Source: CAYFUT01 sp964346395
Lineage (GTDB): Bacteria > Bacillota > Halanaerobiia > Halobacteroidales > Halobacteroidaceae
Reading direction: 5' to 3'
DNA: 30,196 nucleotides
Assembly (NCBI GenBank): GCA_964346395.1
Contig: CAYFUT010000031.1
Coordinates: 1-30,196, forward strand
Each line of letters starts with the position of its first letter. The first letter of the stretch is position 1. The notes beneath the pieces were generated by a model. It saw only the letters and a list, made by a program, of their open reading frames with translations, made no database searches and was not told where the DNA came from. Below, in pieces: positions 1 to 7,699 of the stretch. The translations under genes and the position numbers were made by a program.

Positions 1-93
1 CTAACCCTCACCTCCAATCTAAAATTAAGCAAGCTAATTTAAAAAATTAAATTAGCTAATTCCCACTTAATTTTAATTTCCGGTGAGGGTAAG
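1..93. repeat. Imperfect palindrome at window edge
   Basis: The ends CTAACCCTCACC (1-12) and GGTGAGGGTAAG (82-93) are near-perfect inverted complements. Further in, AAAATTAAGC...AGCTAATTTA pairs with TAAATTAGCT...CTTAATTTT around an A/T centre near 41-47. The whole stretch could fold into one long bulged hairpin. There is no U-run after it, so it is not a normal terminator. It may be a small palindromic intergenic element cut or just ending at the window edge. Function is unknown. Confidence 0.6.
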
Positions 94-356
94 TACCGCT
101 AACAAAAACCTTTAAGTTGATCGTCTGCCCCCCCTCCCGCAAAGTAAGTGTGGAAATAAAAGCCTAACCGGATAAAAACCATCCGGTTTTCAGGAATTCG
201 TATTAAACAGTTAATTAGTAAACCGAAAGTTACACATTATATTGTTAATGTTCCACTTTACCTTCGAGTTTAAAATTCAAACCGCTTCGTGATAAATCCA
301 CTTTTAAATCAGTAAAATTTGGTTTAAGTTAACGCTTATGATAGGGGAATCTAAAC
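94..356. other. Non-coding region upstream of the ATP synthase operon
   Basis: No convincing ORF is seen. It holds a C-rich tract (129-138), a perfect 8-bp hairpin AACCGGAT / ATCCGGTT (166-173 with 181-188, 7-nt loop) followed by only a short T run, and the dispersed repeat at 226-342. The operon promoter must lie here or upstream, but no pair of -35/-10 boxes with 16-18 nt spacing stood out. AGGGG at 343-347 is the ribosome binding site of the first gene. Confidence 0.55.
226..342. repeat. Dispersed repeat, copy 1 (inverted relative at 29895-29966)
   Basis: Three blocks, AAAGTTACACATTA (226-239), AATGTTCCACTT (247-258) and the 30 bases at 313-342, occur in the same order on the opposite strand at 29953-29966, 29941-29952 and 29895-29924. 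The 30-base block differs at two positions. The spacer between the second and third blocks is longer here (54 against 16 nt). It has no coding potential. It sits directly before the first ATP synthase gene, so any promoter may be partly inside it. Confidence 0.65.
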
Positions 357-578
357 ATGAAGAATAAGTTGGGAATCATGCGGGCTTTGGCTCTGCTGAC
401 GCAGATAGGAATTGCTGTTATCGTCCCTATTTTTGGTGGAGTTTGGTTGGGTAATAAAGCAGACCAGCTGTTGGGGACGGGTGGATTATTTTTAGTTTTA
501 GGAATTATCTTGGGAGTTATTGTTGGTTTCCGGAGTGCTTACCGGCTAATTATGACTCAGGGAGATAACGGGAAGTGA
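357..578 (+). CDS. atpZ: AtpZ/AtpI family F0F1-ATPase accessory membrane protein
   Basis: This 73-residue protein has two predicted membrane helices (about 13-32 and 43-62) joined by a short loop with a GVWLGNKAD motif, typical of the short AtpZ/AtpI family found at the head of ATP synthase operons. AtpZ-like proteins are thought to act with AtpI in c-ring assembly and/or Mg2+ or Ca2+ supply; that is family knowledge and disputed. AGGGG lies about 9 nt before the ATG. The stop overlaps the next gene by 4 nt (GTGA), implying translational coupling. The assignment rests on size, topology and position more than on a catalytic motif. Confidence 0.8.
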   Translation: MKNKLGIMRALALLTQIGIAVIVPIFGGVWLGNKADQLLGTGGLFLVLGIILGVIVGFRSAYRLIMTQGDNGK

Positions 579-1003
579 ATAGCGAAATGGAAAAAGTTAG
601 GCAGACTAAAAAGTTTGTAATTAAGTGGGCAGTAGTGTTAAATTTGGTCTTGATGGCAGCGATGGCTGTTTTCTTTGACTGGCAGGCGGTATTGGGAATT
701 GCTGTAGGGGGGCTAATTAGCATTCTTAATTTTCAACTATTGGAGCGAGCCCTGCGGAAGTCAGTCCAGTTTGATCCGAAAAAAGCAGCTGCTTATACTT
801 TTATTCAGTACTTGCTGCGTTATGGATTGTTATTTGGTATCTTTTATATTACACTGCAGAGGCCTGATATCAATGTGGTAACTACTATTGTAGGTGTTTT
901 GACAGTGAAGGCTGTTATTTTAACCGGTAATATTTTCAGGTTGGGGGTTTTTGCTCCCGAAAAGAAGAGTATTAATTCAGTTGAAGGGAGGGAACAGGAA
1001 TAA
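575..1003 (+). CDS. atpI: ATP synthase subunit I (AtpI)
   Basis: The 142-residue protein has four hydrophobic segments (about 16-34, 36-55, 75-97 and 100-120), the layout of the ATP synthase I family. AtpI proteins assist assembly of the c-ring, notably in Na+-type enzymes, and are not part of the finished enzyme. The GTG start overlaps the atpZ stop; an in-frame ATG four codons later is possible. The stop directly abuts atpB. The C-terminal tail (about 123-142) is hydrophilic. AtpZ and AtpI together before atpB is a layout known from Firmicutes and other anaerobes. Confidence 0.82.
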   Translation: MNSEMEKVRQTKKFVIKWAVVLNLVLMAAMAVFFDWQAVLGIAVGGLISILNFQLLERALRKSVQFDPKKAAAYTFIQYLLRYGLLFGIFYITLQRPDINVVTTIVGVLTVKAVILTGNIFRLGVFAPEKKSINSVEGREQE

Positions 1004-1747
1004 ATGAATTTTTTACAGGAGATTTTTCTCAGGGGAGTACCGGAAGAATTTGCGCCGGATGTTATGTTTCATCTGCCGGAAAACCAGTTAACAAGGATGC
1101 TACATATTGCTAATGCTCCCGTCAAATCTACCGTAACTACTACTTGGGTCATTATAGCTTTGTTAGCTGTCTTTTCTTGGTTGGCTACACGTGACTTGCA
1201 GCGAGAACCAGAACCAGGTAGTTTACAGAATATTGCTGAGGCAATAGTAGACGGGAGTCGTGGTCTGGTCAAGACTACTATGGGACCTGGGATGCAGAAG
1301 TTTACTCCCTATATTGGTAGTTTGATGATTTATTTAGTAATTGCTAATCTAGTAGGAATTATTCCCGGTCGGGATGCGCTGCATTTATTCACTCCTACGG
1401 CCAGTTTGAATACTACCTTTGCTTTGGGGGCAATTACTTTCTTTAATATCCATTATTTTGGTATTAAATCTAAAGGAATAGGCGGCTATTTGAAGGGCTA
1501 TTTCGAACCGCTATCGCTGATGTTTCCGCTGAATGTAATTGGTAATTTAGCCGATCCGGTATCGCTATCTTTCCGTCTTTTTGGAAATATGATTGGTAGT
1601 GTAGTAATTATGAGTTTATTGTTTGGAGTGATAGCAATAGTAATTCCGGGTATTTTTAGTCTTTACTTTGATGTTTTTGCCGGTGTGCTGCAGGCGTTTA
1701 TCTTTACGATGTTGACGATGACTTATATTTCAATGGAGATGGATTAA
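1004..1747 (+). CDS. atpB: F1Fo ATP synthase subunit a
   Basis: Subunit a forms the stator half-channels that carry ions to and from the c-ring. This 247-residue protein has the family's multiple membrane helices and the signature SLSFRLFGNM, in which Arg191 matches the essential stator arginine. The preceding FEPLSLMFPLNVIGNLADP stretch is also typical of subunit a. The ATG immediately follows the atpI stop and is served by GGGAGGG about 10 nt upstream. It leads into the two c-subunit genes. The sequence ends TYISMEMD, a normal C-terminus for Firmicute a subunits, so the gene appears complete. Confidence 0.96.
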   Translation: MNFLQEIFLRGVPEEFAPDVMFHLPENQLTRMLHIANAPVKSTVTTTWVIIALLAVFSWLATRDLQREPEPGSLQNIAEAIVDGSRGLVKTTMGPGMQKFTPYIGSLMIYLVIANLVGIIPGRDALHLFTPTASLNTTFALGAITFFNIHYFGIKSKGIGGYLKGYFEPLSLMFPLNVIGNLADPVSLSFRLFGNMIGSVVIMSLLFGVIAIVIPGIFSLYFDVFAGVLQAFIFTMLTMTYISMEMD

Positions 1748-1768
1748 CTTCTTCGGTAGGAAGGAGGA

Positions 1769-2326
1769 ATGAGAGTGGAAGATGCTCCTAATATAGTAGT
1801 TTTCTTATTAGAGTGGCTACAGCAGTTTAGTAAAGCAGATTTAGTAGCAGCAGCGACAATGATTGGGGCTGGTTTTGCGATGATTGGCGGGATTGGTCCC
1901 GGCATTGGTCAGGGTTTTGCTGCGGGGAAAGGTGCTGAAGCTGTTGGCGAACAGGAAGAAAACAGCAACAGTATTAGTATGGTGATGCTGCTGGGAGCAG
2001 CAGTAGCAGAGACTTCAGGAATCTTTTCTCTGGTAGTGGCTTTGATTTTATTGTATGCCAACCCCTTAATTGGGGCGGAAGGAACTGGCTTGGTACTTGC
2101 TGCTTCAGCAATTGGAGCCGGTCTGGCGATGATTGCAGGAGTTGGCCCGGGCATTGGTCAGGGCTATGCTGCCGGTAAAGGAACGGAGCGAGTAGGCAGT
2201 CGTCCTGAATATCAAGGGCTAATTGTAAAAGTAATGTTGCTGGGGCAGGCAGTAGGGCAGACAACAGGAATTTATGCTCTAGTAATAGCTTTGATTTTAA
2301 TCTTTGTAAGACCGCTATTGGGCTGA
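1769..2326 (+). CDS. atpE: Double-hairpin F-type ATP synthase c subunit (one ion site lost)
   Basis: The 185-residue protein is a tandem fusion of two c-type hairpins, with four membrane helices, after an N-terminal extension of about 25 residues. Hairpin 1 keeps GIGPGIGQG (Gln48) and AVAETSGIF with carboxylate Glu81. Hairpin 2 keeps GVGPGIGQG (Gln131) but reads AVGQTTGIY, so the ion-binding Glu is Gln164. The Gln in helix 1 plus Glu-Thr in helix 2 is the Na+-type c signature. A four-helix c subunit with a single ion site is known from Acetobacterium woodii c1; V-type c subunits are the other precedent. The ATG lies only 1 nt after GGAGG; the in-frame GTG at 1775 is better spaced and may be the true start. 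A single-hairpin c gene follows, so both probably share one rotor. Confidence 0.93.
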   Translation: MRVEDAPNIVVFLLEWLQQFSKADLVAAATMIGAGFAMIGGIGPGIGQGFAAGKGAEAVGEQEENSNSISMVMLLGAAVAETSGIFSLVVALILLYANPLIGAEGTGLVLAASAIGAGLAMIAGVGPGIGQGYAAGKGTERVGSRPEYQGLIVKVMLLGQAVGQTTGIYALVIALILIFVRPLLG

Positions 2327-2360
2327 TTTAATTAGAATAATTGAAGTATAACTAATTAAA
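2327..2360 (+). promoter_or_regulatory. Intercistronic stem-loop between the two c genes
   Basis: TTTAATTAG (2327-2335) and CTAATTAAA (2352-2360) form a perfect 9-bp A/T-rich stem with a 16-nt loop. It begins right after the atpE1 stop and ends just before the GGGGAGG of the next gene. There is no U-run, so it is not a terminator. It could affect mRNA processing or access to the second c gene. Confidence 0.4.
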
Positions 2361-2378
2361 AAAGGGGAGGAATTTTTC

Positions 2379-2630
2379 ATGGATGGTGAAGCATTAATTA
2401 AGGCAGCTTCGGCTATTGGAGCTGGTTTAGCAATGATTGCAGGTATTGGAGCAGGTATTGGGCAGGGCTATGCAGCTGGTAAAGGAGCAGAAGCAGTAGG
2501 AAAACAGCCGGAAGCACAGGGAATTATTATTCAGACAATGCTCTTAGGAGCAGCAGTAGCAGAGACAACTGGTATCTATGGTCTAGTAGTTGCGTTAATT
2601 TTGTTATTTGTACAGCCGCTTGTAGGCTAG
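2379..2630 (+). CDS. atpE: F1Fo ATP synthase c subunit, single hairpin
   Basis: This 83-residue proteolipid has two membrane helices joined by the polar loop AAGKGAEAVGKQPEAQG. Gln29 in helix 1 and Glu62-Thr63 with Tyr67 in helix 2 (VAETTGIY) match the Na+-coordinating set known from Ilyobacter and A. woodii c subunits. The Pro normally seen in GIGPGIGQG is Ala here, unlike both hairpins of the upstream paralogue. It closely resembles those hairpins, so the pair probably arose by duplication. GGGGAGG precedes the ATG with 9 nt spacing. A hairpin-bearing gap of 97 nt follows before atpF. It would be expected to be the more abundant c form, as in A. woodii, but that is inference. Confidence 0.95.
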   Translation: MDGEALIKAASAIGAGLAMIAGIGAGIGQGYAAGKGAEAVGKQPEAQGIIIQTMLLGAAVAETTGIYGLVVALILLFVQPLVG

Positions 2631-2641
2631 TTAGAATTTGA

Positions 2642-2688
2642 AGTGAAGGGGGAGGATAGGAAGGCTTTCTATTCAGCACCCCTTCATT
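2642..2688 (+). promoter_or_regulatory. Intercistronic double stem-loop after the c genes
   Basis: TGAAGGGG (2644-2651) pairs with CCCCTTCA (2679-2686), extended by two weaker pairs. Inside it, GATAGGAA pairs with TTTCTATT around a GGC loop. No T-run follows, so transcription should continue into atpF. A stable hairpin just behind the c genes would suit 3'-end protection of a processed atpE message, which could help give c its high copy number. That role is inferred. Confidence 0.5.
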
Positions 2689-2727
2689 GGTTATTATTCG
2701 GTCTAGTTTTGGAAGGAGGGAGTAAAT

Positions 2728-3228
2728 ATGATTAGTTTGGATGTAAACTTCTTTTTGCAGTTAATAAATTTTATTGTTCTCTATCTAATCCTGCGGCATT
2801 TCCTCTATGAACCTGTAACTAATTTTATGGAGGAAAGATCAGAAAAGATTTCTAATAGAATTGAAGAAGCTGAGCGAAAGAATGAAGAAGCTAATCAATT
2901 AAAAGAGAAATATCAGCAGAAACTCCAGGAGGCAAAGGAAGAAGCGCAAGAGATAGTAGAGAAGGGCCGCCGTCGAGCCCGAGCCAAGGAGAAAGAAATT
3001 GTAGCAGAAGCAGAAGAAGAAGCTGATCGAAAGATAGAAAAGGCGGAAGAACAGATTGGGCGGGCCAAGCAGGAGGCTCGAGAAGAACTGCGGGATGAAG
3101 TAGCAGATATTTCAGTGGAAATGACGAAAAAAGTCTTAGTTGAAGCAGTAGATGAGGAACTGCAGAAAGAAACAATTGATAATTATATTCATCAGTTGGA
3201 TGAAGATGAGTTAGGTGAACTACAATGA
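2728..3228 (+). CDS. atpF: F1Fo ATP synthase subunit b
   Basis: The 166-residue protein has one N-terminal membrane helix (about 8-26, LINFIVLYLILRHFLYEPV) followed by a long, highly charged coiled coil rich in Glu, Lys and Ala. This is the peripheral stalk subunit, which dimerises and ties subunit a to the delta subunit and F1. The motif FLYEPVTNFMEERSEKI after the membrane span is typical of b subunits. AAGGAGGGAG precedes the ATG. The stop overlaps the atpH start by 4 nt (ATGA). Only one b gene is present, so a homodimer is expected. Confidence 0.95.
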   Translation: MISLDVNFFLQLINFIVLYLILRHFLYEPVTNFMEERSEKISNRIEEAERKNEEANQLKEKYQQKLQEAKEEAQEIVEKGRRRARAKEKEIVAEAEEEADRKIEKAEEQIGRAKQEAREELRDEVADISVEMTKKVLVEAVDEELQKETIDNYIHQLDEDELGELQ

Positions 3229-3773
3229 AAGGTAGAAAAATAGCTGAAAAGTATGCTCAAGCTCTATTCGAATTGGGCCGAGAGGAAGATAAATTACAGG
3301 AGCTGCAGAAGGAATTTGCGGAGGTTGCACGAGTAGCAGAAGCAAATGAAGAGTTAAGTCAACTGCTGGAGCAGCCGGAACTAACTGTAGCTGAAAAAAA
3401 AGAACTGCTGGCAAAGATATTTGCTGATGAGCTGTCGACTACTTCCTTTAACTTCTTGCAGCTGTTAGTAGATAAGAAGCGGGAGAGTTTGCTGCCGCTT
3501 ATTTATCAAGCCTTTAAAGAACGGGTGGATAAAGAAGAAGATAAGCTGGAAGTTACAGTGGAAGCAGCAGTAAAGTTATCAGCTGATCAGCAGAAGAAGT
3601 TAAAGGAAAAATTAAGAACTAGTTTGGAGAAAGAAATTAAATTAAATGTAGAGGAAAAGCCTAGTTTAATAGGCGGACTGGTGTTGAAAACTAAAAATAA
3701 AGTTTTGGATATTAGCTTTATTAATCAGTTGCAGCGGATAAAAAATAATCTTCAGCAATTAGAAGTAAGTTAG
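3225..3773 (+). CDS. atpH: F1Fo ATP synthase subunit delta
   Basis: Subunit delta caps F1 and binds the b dimer. This 182-residue protein starts with the expected KIAEKYAQALFELG (N-terminal helical domain) and carries the C-terminal hallmark PSLIGGLVLKTKNKVLDISF followed by a short helical end. The length is normal for the OSCP/delta family. It overlaps atpF by 4 nt and is followed 10 nt later by atpA, with GGGGTGAG as that gene's ribosome binding site. Confidence 0.95.
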   Translation: MKGRKIAEKYAQALFELGREEDKLQELQKEFAEVARVAEANEELSQLLEQPELTVAEKKELLAKIFADELSTTSFNFLQLLVDKKRESLLPLIYQAFKERVDKEEDKLEVTVEAAVKLSADQQKKLKEKLRTSLEKEIKLNVEEKPSLIGGLVLKTKNKVLDISFINQLQRIKNNLQQLEVS

Positions 3774-3783
3774 GGGTGAGAAT

Positions 3784-5334
3784 ATGAATCTTAATTCAGA
3801 AGAAATAAGTTCAATCATTAAAGAACAGATTAAAAATTATGATGCTGAGCTGGAAACGAAAGGTGTAGGCACGGTACTTAGCGTAGGAGATGGAATTGCT
3901 GAAATTTATGGGTTAGAAGATGCTATGTCCGGGGAGTTGCTGGAATTTGAAAGTGGCGTTACGGGCATGGTGTTAAATTTAGAAGAAGATAATATTGGTT
4001 GTGTAATTATGGGAGAGCAGTCTACTATTAGTGAGGGCGATGAGGTACATAGAACAGGTAATGTAGTGGAAGTACCGGTGGGTGAAGAATTGTTAGGCCG
4101 GGTTGTTAATCCGCTGGGAAAGCCGATGGATGGAAAAGGCCCTATTAATGGAGAAGATACTCGCCCAGTAGAGAGTGGAGCTCCGGGAATTGTAGAACGA
4201 AAGCCGGTAGAAGAACCTCTTCAGACGGGGATTAAATCTATTGACTCGATGATTCCAATTGGTAGAGGTCAGCGGGAATTGATTATCGGTGACCGTCAGA
4301 CGGGAAAGACAGCGATTGGAATTGATACAATTATTAATCAGGACGATCAGGATGTCAAGTGTGTTTATGTAGCTATTGGTCAAAAAGCTTCTACAGTAGC
4401 TCGGAATGTAGATAAGTTAGAGCGGACAGGAGCTTTGGAGTATACAACAGTAGTAACTGCTTCAGCCAGTGACCCAGCGCCTTTGCAGTACTTAGCACCT
4501 TATGCTGGATGTGCCATTGGAGAACATTTCATGTATCAGGGCGATGATGTATTAGTTGTTTATGATGATCTATCTAAGCATGCAATAGCCTATCGAGAGA
4601 TGTCGCTATTATTGAGACGTCCGCCGGGGCGAGAAGCTTATCCAGGTGATGTATTTTATTTACACTCTCGCTTATTAGAGCGAGCTGCTAAGTTAAATGA
4701 TGATTTGGGAGCTGGTTCTTTAACGGCCTTACCGATTATCGAAACTAAAGCGGGAGATATTTCTGCTTATATTCCGACCAACGTAATTTCAATTACTGAC
4801 GGTCAGATCTACTTAGAGAGTGAACTATTTTACTCGGGAGTTCGTCCAGCAGTGAATACCGGTCTGTCTGTATCTCGCGTAGGAGGCGATGCCCAGATTG
4901 GCGCTATGAAGGATGTAGCTGGTACGCTGCGGCTGGATTTATCGCAGTATCGAGAGCTGGAAGCTTTTGCTCAATTTGGGTCTGACTTAGATGAATCTAC
5001 GCAGCAGAAGTTGGCCCGGGGAGAGCGGCTGGTAGAGCTCTTAAAGCAGGATGAGACTGATCCTATGGCAGTAGAGGAACAGGTAATGGTTATTTATGCA
5101 GGAACTAATGGATATTTAGATGATTTACCGCTAGATGATATCGGCCGTTTTGAGGAAGAGTTCTTAAACTTTATGGCCAGTAATAAACCAGAAATTGGAG
5201 AAACAATTGTTGATTCTGGTGAACTAGAGGAAAATATGGAGGAAGAGTTGAAAGCTGCGCTGGAAGAATTTAAAGCTGATCACTTTAATGCCAGTCAAGA
5301 AATAACAGAAGCAGAAGAGGAAGAATCTGCTTAA
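3784..5334 (+). CDS. atpA: F1Fo ATP synthase subunit alpha
   Basis: Alpha forms the non-catalytic nucleotide-binding subunits of the F1 hexamer. The 516-residue protein shows the N-terminal delta-binding helix, a beta-barrel domain, Walker A GDRQTGKT (169-176), the LVVYDDLSKHA Walker B region, the RRPPGREAYPGDVFYLHSRLLERAA signature split across the catalytic interface, and SVSRVGGDAQ with the arginine finger. The C-terminus is an acidic tail rich in Glu (last ten residues), in keeping with the acidic proteome of a halophile. The gene is complete. Spacing to atpG is about 40 nt. Confidence 0.98.
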   Translation: MNLNSEEISSIIKEQIKNYDAELETKGVGTVLSVGDGIAEIYGLEDAMSGELLEFESGVTGMVLNLEEDNIGCVIMGEQSTISEGDEVHRTGNVVEVPVGEELLGRVVNPLGKPMDGKGPINGEDTRPVESGAPGIVERKPVEEPLQTGIKSIDSMIPIGRGQRELIIGDRQTGKTAIGIDTIINQDDQDVKCVYVAIGQKASTVARNVDKLERTGALEYTTVVTASASDPAPLQYLAPYAGCAIGEHFMYQGDDVLVVYDDLSKHAIAYREMSLLLRRPPGREAYPGDVFYLHSRLLERAAKLNDDLGAGSLTALPIIETKAGDISAYIPTNVISITDGQIYLESELFYSGVRPAVNTGLSVSRVGGDAQIGAMKDVAGTLRLDLSQYRELEAFAQFGSDLDESTQQKLARGERLVELLKQDETDPMAVEEQVMVIYAGTNGYLDDLPLDDIGRFEEEFLNFMASNKPEIGETIVDSGELEENMEEELKAALEEFKADHFNASQEITEAEEEESA

Positions 5335-5376
5335 ATATAGATTAAGTGCTCGCTAAAAAGTGAGGTGAAGGTTAAA

Positions 5377-6234
5377 ATGGAGAGTATGCGCGATATTGAG
5401 CGGCAAATTGAAAGTGTAGAGGATACGAAAAAAATCACCCGCGCCATGAAGATGGTTGCTTCTGCTAAATTACAGACTGCTGAACAGAGGGCAGAAGATG
5501 CTAAACCGTTTTTTAATAAAACTAGAGAGACATTAATCAGTTTAACGGCGGGCGGTGATGATGATTTACATCCGCTGCTAGAAAAACGGGAAGTAGAGAC
5601 AGTGGGGTATGTTTTAATGACCGGGGATCGAGGACTCTGCGGTCCTTATAATAACCGGATTACTCGGAAAGTCGAGAATAGAGTTGAGCAGACTGATAAA
5701 GAATGCAAATTATTAACTGTTGGTAAGCAGGGAAAAATGTATTTTGACCGTAAAGAGATTAGTATTATTTCCGAATATTTAGATTTAGAGGATCACCCTC
5801 GCTTTTCTACTGCGGCCAGTATTGGTCGAGAAGTAATCGAGCTGTATAAAGAAAAAGTGTTAGACGAAGTGTATTTGGTGTATACTGATTTTGAATCTGT
5901 GTTAAACCAGACAGTTGAAGTTTATAAGCTATTGCCGATTGAAGCTCCAGCAACAGAGGAAACAGAAGAAAAACCTAAGAAGTATTTATATGAGCCTTCA
6001 GCAGGCGCAGTTTTAAGTTCAGTTCTACCACAGTATATTAAAAATCTTATTTTTGGAGCTTTACTGCAAGCTAAGGCCAGTGAATTTGCATCGCGAATGA
6101 CGGCTATGGATTCAGCTACTGAAAATGCTGAAGAAATGATTGATGACTTAACTTTATCTTATAATCGAGCTCGTCAGGCAGCAATTACACAAGAAATAAC
6201 TGAAATTGTCGGCGGGGCTGAGGCATTAGAATAG
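5377..6234 (+). CDS. atpG: F1Fo ATP synthase subunit gamma
   Basis: Gamma is the central rotor shaft. From ATG 5377 the product is 285 residues starting MESMRDIERQIESVEDTKKITRAMKMVA in two blocks, the canonical gamma start, and ending SYNRARQAAITQEI...IVGGAEAL, the conserved C-terminal helix. A GTG at 5365 would add four residues, but it lies inside the GAGGTG Shine-Dalgarno that serves 5377 with 9-nt spacing and has no ribosome binding site of its own. The middle Rossmann-like domain contains GYVLMTGDRGLCGPYN, typical of the family. Located between alpha and beta, as usual. Confidence 0.96.
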   Translation: MESMRDIERQIESVEDTKKITRAMKMVASAKLQTAEQRAEDAKPFFNKTRETLISLTAGGDDDLHPLLEKREVETVGYVLMTGDRGLCGPYNNRITRKVENRVEQTDKECKLLTVGKQGKMYFDRKEISIISEYLDLEDHPRFSTAASIGREVIELYKEKVLDEVYLVYTDFESVLNQTVEVYKLLPIEAPATEETEEKPKKYLYEPSAGAVLSSVLPQYIKNLIFGALLQAKASEFASRMTAMDSATENAEEMIDDLTLSYNRARQAAITQEITEIVGGAEALE

Positions 6235-6258
6235 GAAGTTGAAGAAGGAGGTATTATC

Positions 6259-7698
6259 GTGGAAATTAAGAGTCAAAAAGGAGCTGTCGGAGAAAAGAAT
6301 ATTGGGGAAGTTGTAGAGGTAATTGGACCAGTAGTAGAGGCTAGATTCCCCAATGGAAATTTACCGGAAGTAAAGGATGCAATTAAAGTAATAGATGAAG
6401 ATAAAGAGCGAGAAATTGTAGTGGAAGTTATGAATCAGGTAGGGGATAATCGAGTCAAAGGAGTAGCTATGTCCTCTACTAATGGTTTAGTAAGAGGTAT
6501 GAAAGCAGTTGATCTAGAAGGACCAATTACAGTTCCAGTAGGAGAAGAATGCTTAGGACGGATTTTTAATGTTCTAGGAAATCCAATTGATAATCAAGGG
6601 GAAGTAGAAACTGATACGTATGCTTCAATTCATCGTGATCCGCCTGAATATGAAGAACAGGCAACTTCTACGGAAATTTTTGAAACAGGGATAAAAGTAA
6701 TTGATTTACTAGCTCCTTATGCTGCCGGTGGTAAAGTAGGATTATTTGGTGGTGCGGGAGTAGGTAAGACAGTTTTAATTCAGGAATTGATTAACAATAT
6801 TGCTCAAGAGCACGGCGGATATTCGGTCTTTAGTGGAGTAGGAGAAAGAACGCGAGAAGGTACTGACTTGTGGTTGGAATTTCAAGAAGCAGGTATCTTG
6901 GATAAAGTAGCTTTAATTTACGGTCAGATGAATGAACCGCCTGGAGCTCGAATGCGAGTTGGTTTAACAGGATTGACAATGGCTGAATATTTCCGAGATG
7001 AATTAGGTCAGGATATGCTGTTGTTTATTGATAATATTTTCCGGTTTGTGCAGGCTGGTTCTGAGGTTTCAGCTCTGTTAGGAAGAATGCCGTCGGCGGT
7101 TGGTTATCAACCTACTTTGGCTACTGATATGGGAGAACTGCAGGAGCGGATTACTTCCACTGATAAGGGATCAATTACTTCCGTACAGGCAGTTTATGTA
7201 CCGGCTGATGACTTAACTGACCCGGCGCCAGCGACAACTTTTACGCATCTAGATGCAACTACTGTATTGTCGCGAAAGTTGTCCGAGAAAGGAATTTATC
7301 CGGCAGTGGATCCGCTGGATTCTACTTCTAATGTACTGGATCCTAATGTAGTAGGAGAAGAACATTATAACATAGCTCGGGAAGTGCAGGAAACTTTACA
7401 GCGGTATCAAGATTTGCAGGATATTATTGCTATTTTGGGAATGGATGAGTTATCAGAAGAAGATAAATTAACTGTCCAGCGGGCCCGAAAAATTGAGCGG
7501 TTCTTGTCGCAGCCTTTCTTTGTAGCTGAACAGTTTACTGGGATTGAAGGTAAATACGTACCGGTAGAAGAAACTATTCGCGGTTTTAAAGAGATTTTAG
7601 AAGGAAAGCATGATGACCTATCTGAGGATGCGTTCCTGTTTGTAGGAACTATTGATGAAGCTGTAGAGAAGGCTAAAGAAGTAGAAGGAAGTGAGTAA
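6259..7698 (+). CDS. atpD: F1Fo ATP synthase subunit beta
   Basis: Beta carries the catalytic sites for ATP synthesis. The 479-residue protein has Walker A GGAGVGKT (164-171), the VGERTREGTDLW motif with the catalytic glutamate, LLFIDNIFRFVQAGSEVSALLGRMPSAVGYQ in adjoining blocks, and the C-terminal DELSEED-type lever seen as DELSEED in GMDELSEEDK. GTG is the start, served by GGAGG (6247-6251). An N-terminal extension of about 15 residues precedes the usual GEVVEVIGPVV beginning. The stop lies inside the ribosome binding region of atpC. Confidence 0.98.
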   Translation: MEIKSQKGAVGEKNIGEVVEVIGPVVEARFPNGNLPEVKDAIKVIDEDKEREIVVEVMNQVGDNRVKGVAMSSTNGLVRGMKAVDLEGPITVPVGEECLGRIFNVLGNPIDNQGEVETDTYASIHRDPPEYEEQATSTEIFETGIKVIDLLAPYAAGGKVGLFGGAGVGKTVLIQELINNIAQEHGGYSVFSGVGERTREGTDLWLEFQEAGILDKVALIYGQMNEPPGARMRVGLTGLTMAEYFRDELGQDMLLFIDNIFRFVQAGSEVSALLGRMPSAVGYQPTLATDMGELQERITSTDKGSITSVQAVYVPADDLTDPAPATTFTHLDATTVLSRKLSEKGIYPAVDPLDSTSNVLDPNVVGEEHYNIAREVQETLQRYQDLQDIIAILGMDELSEEDKLTVQRARKIERFLSQPFFVAEQFTGIEGKYVPVEETIRGFKEILEGKHDDLSEDAFLFVGTIDEAVEKAKEVEGSE

Positions 7699-7699
7699 G

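Noticed and set aside
94..356. A riboswitch or leader RNA before the ATP synthase operon
   Set aside because: Only one short hairpin (166-188) and a dispersed repeat were found; no known riboswitch core was recognised.
1909..2264. Two minus-strand ORFs opposite the double c subunit
   Set aside because: They are composition artefacts of the Gly/Ala-rich c hairpins on the other strand.
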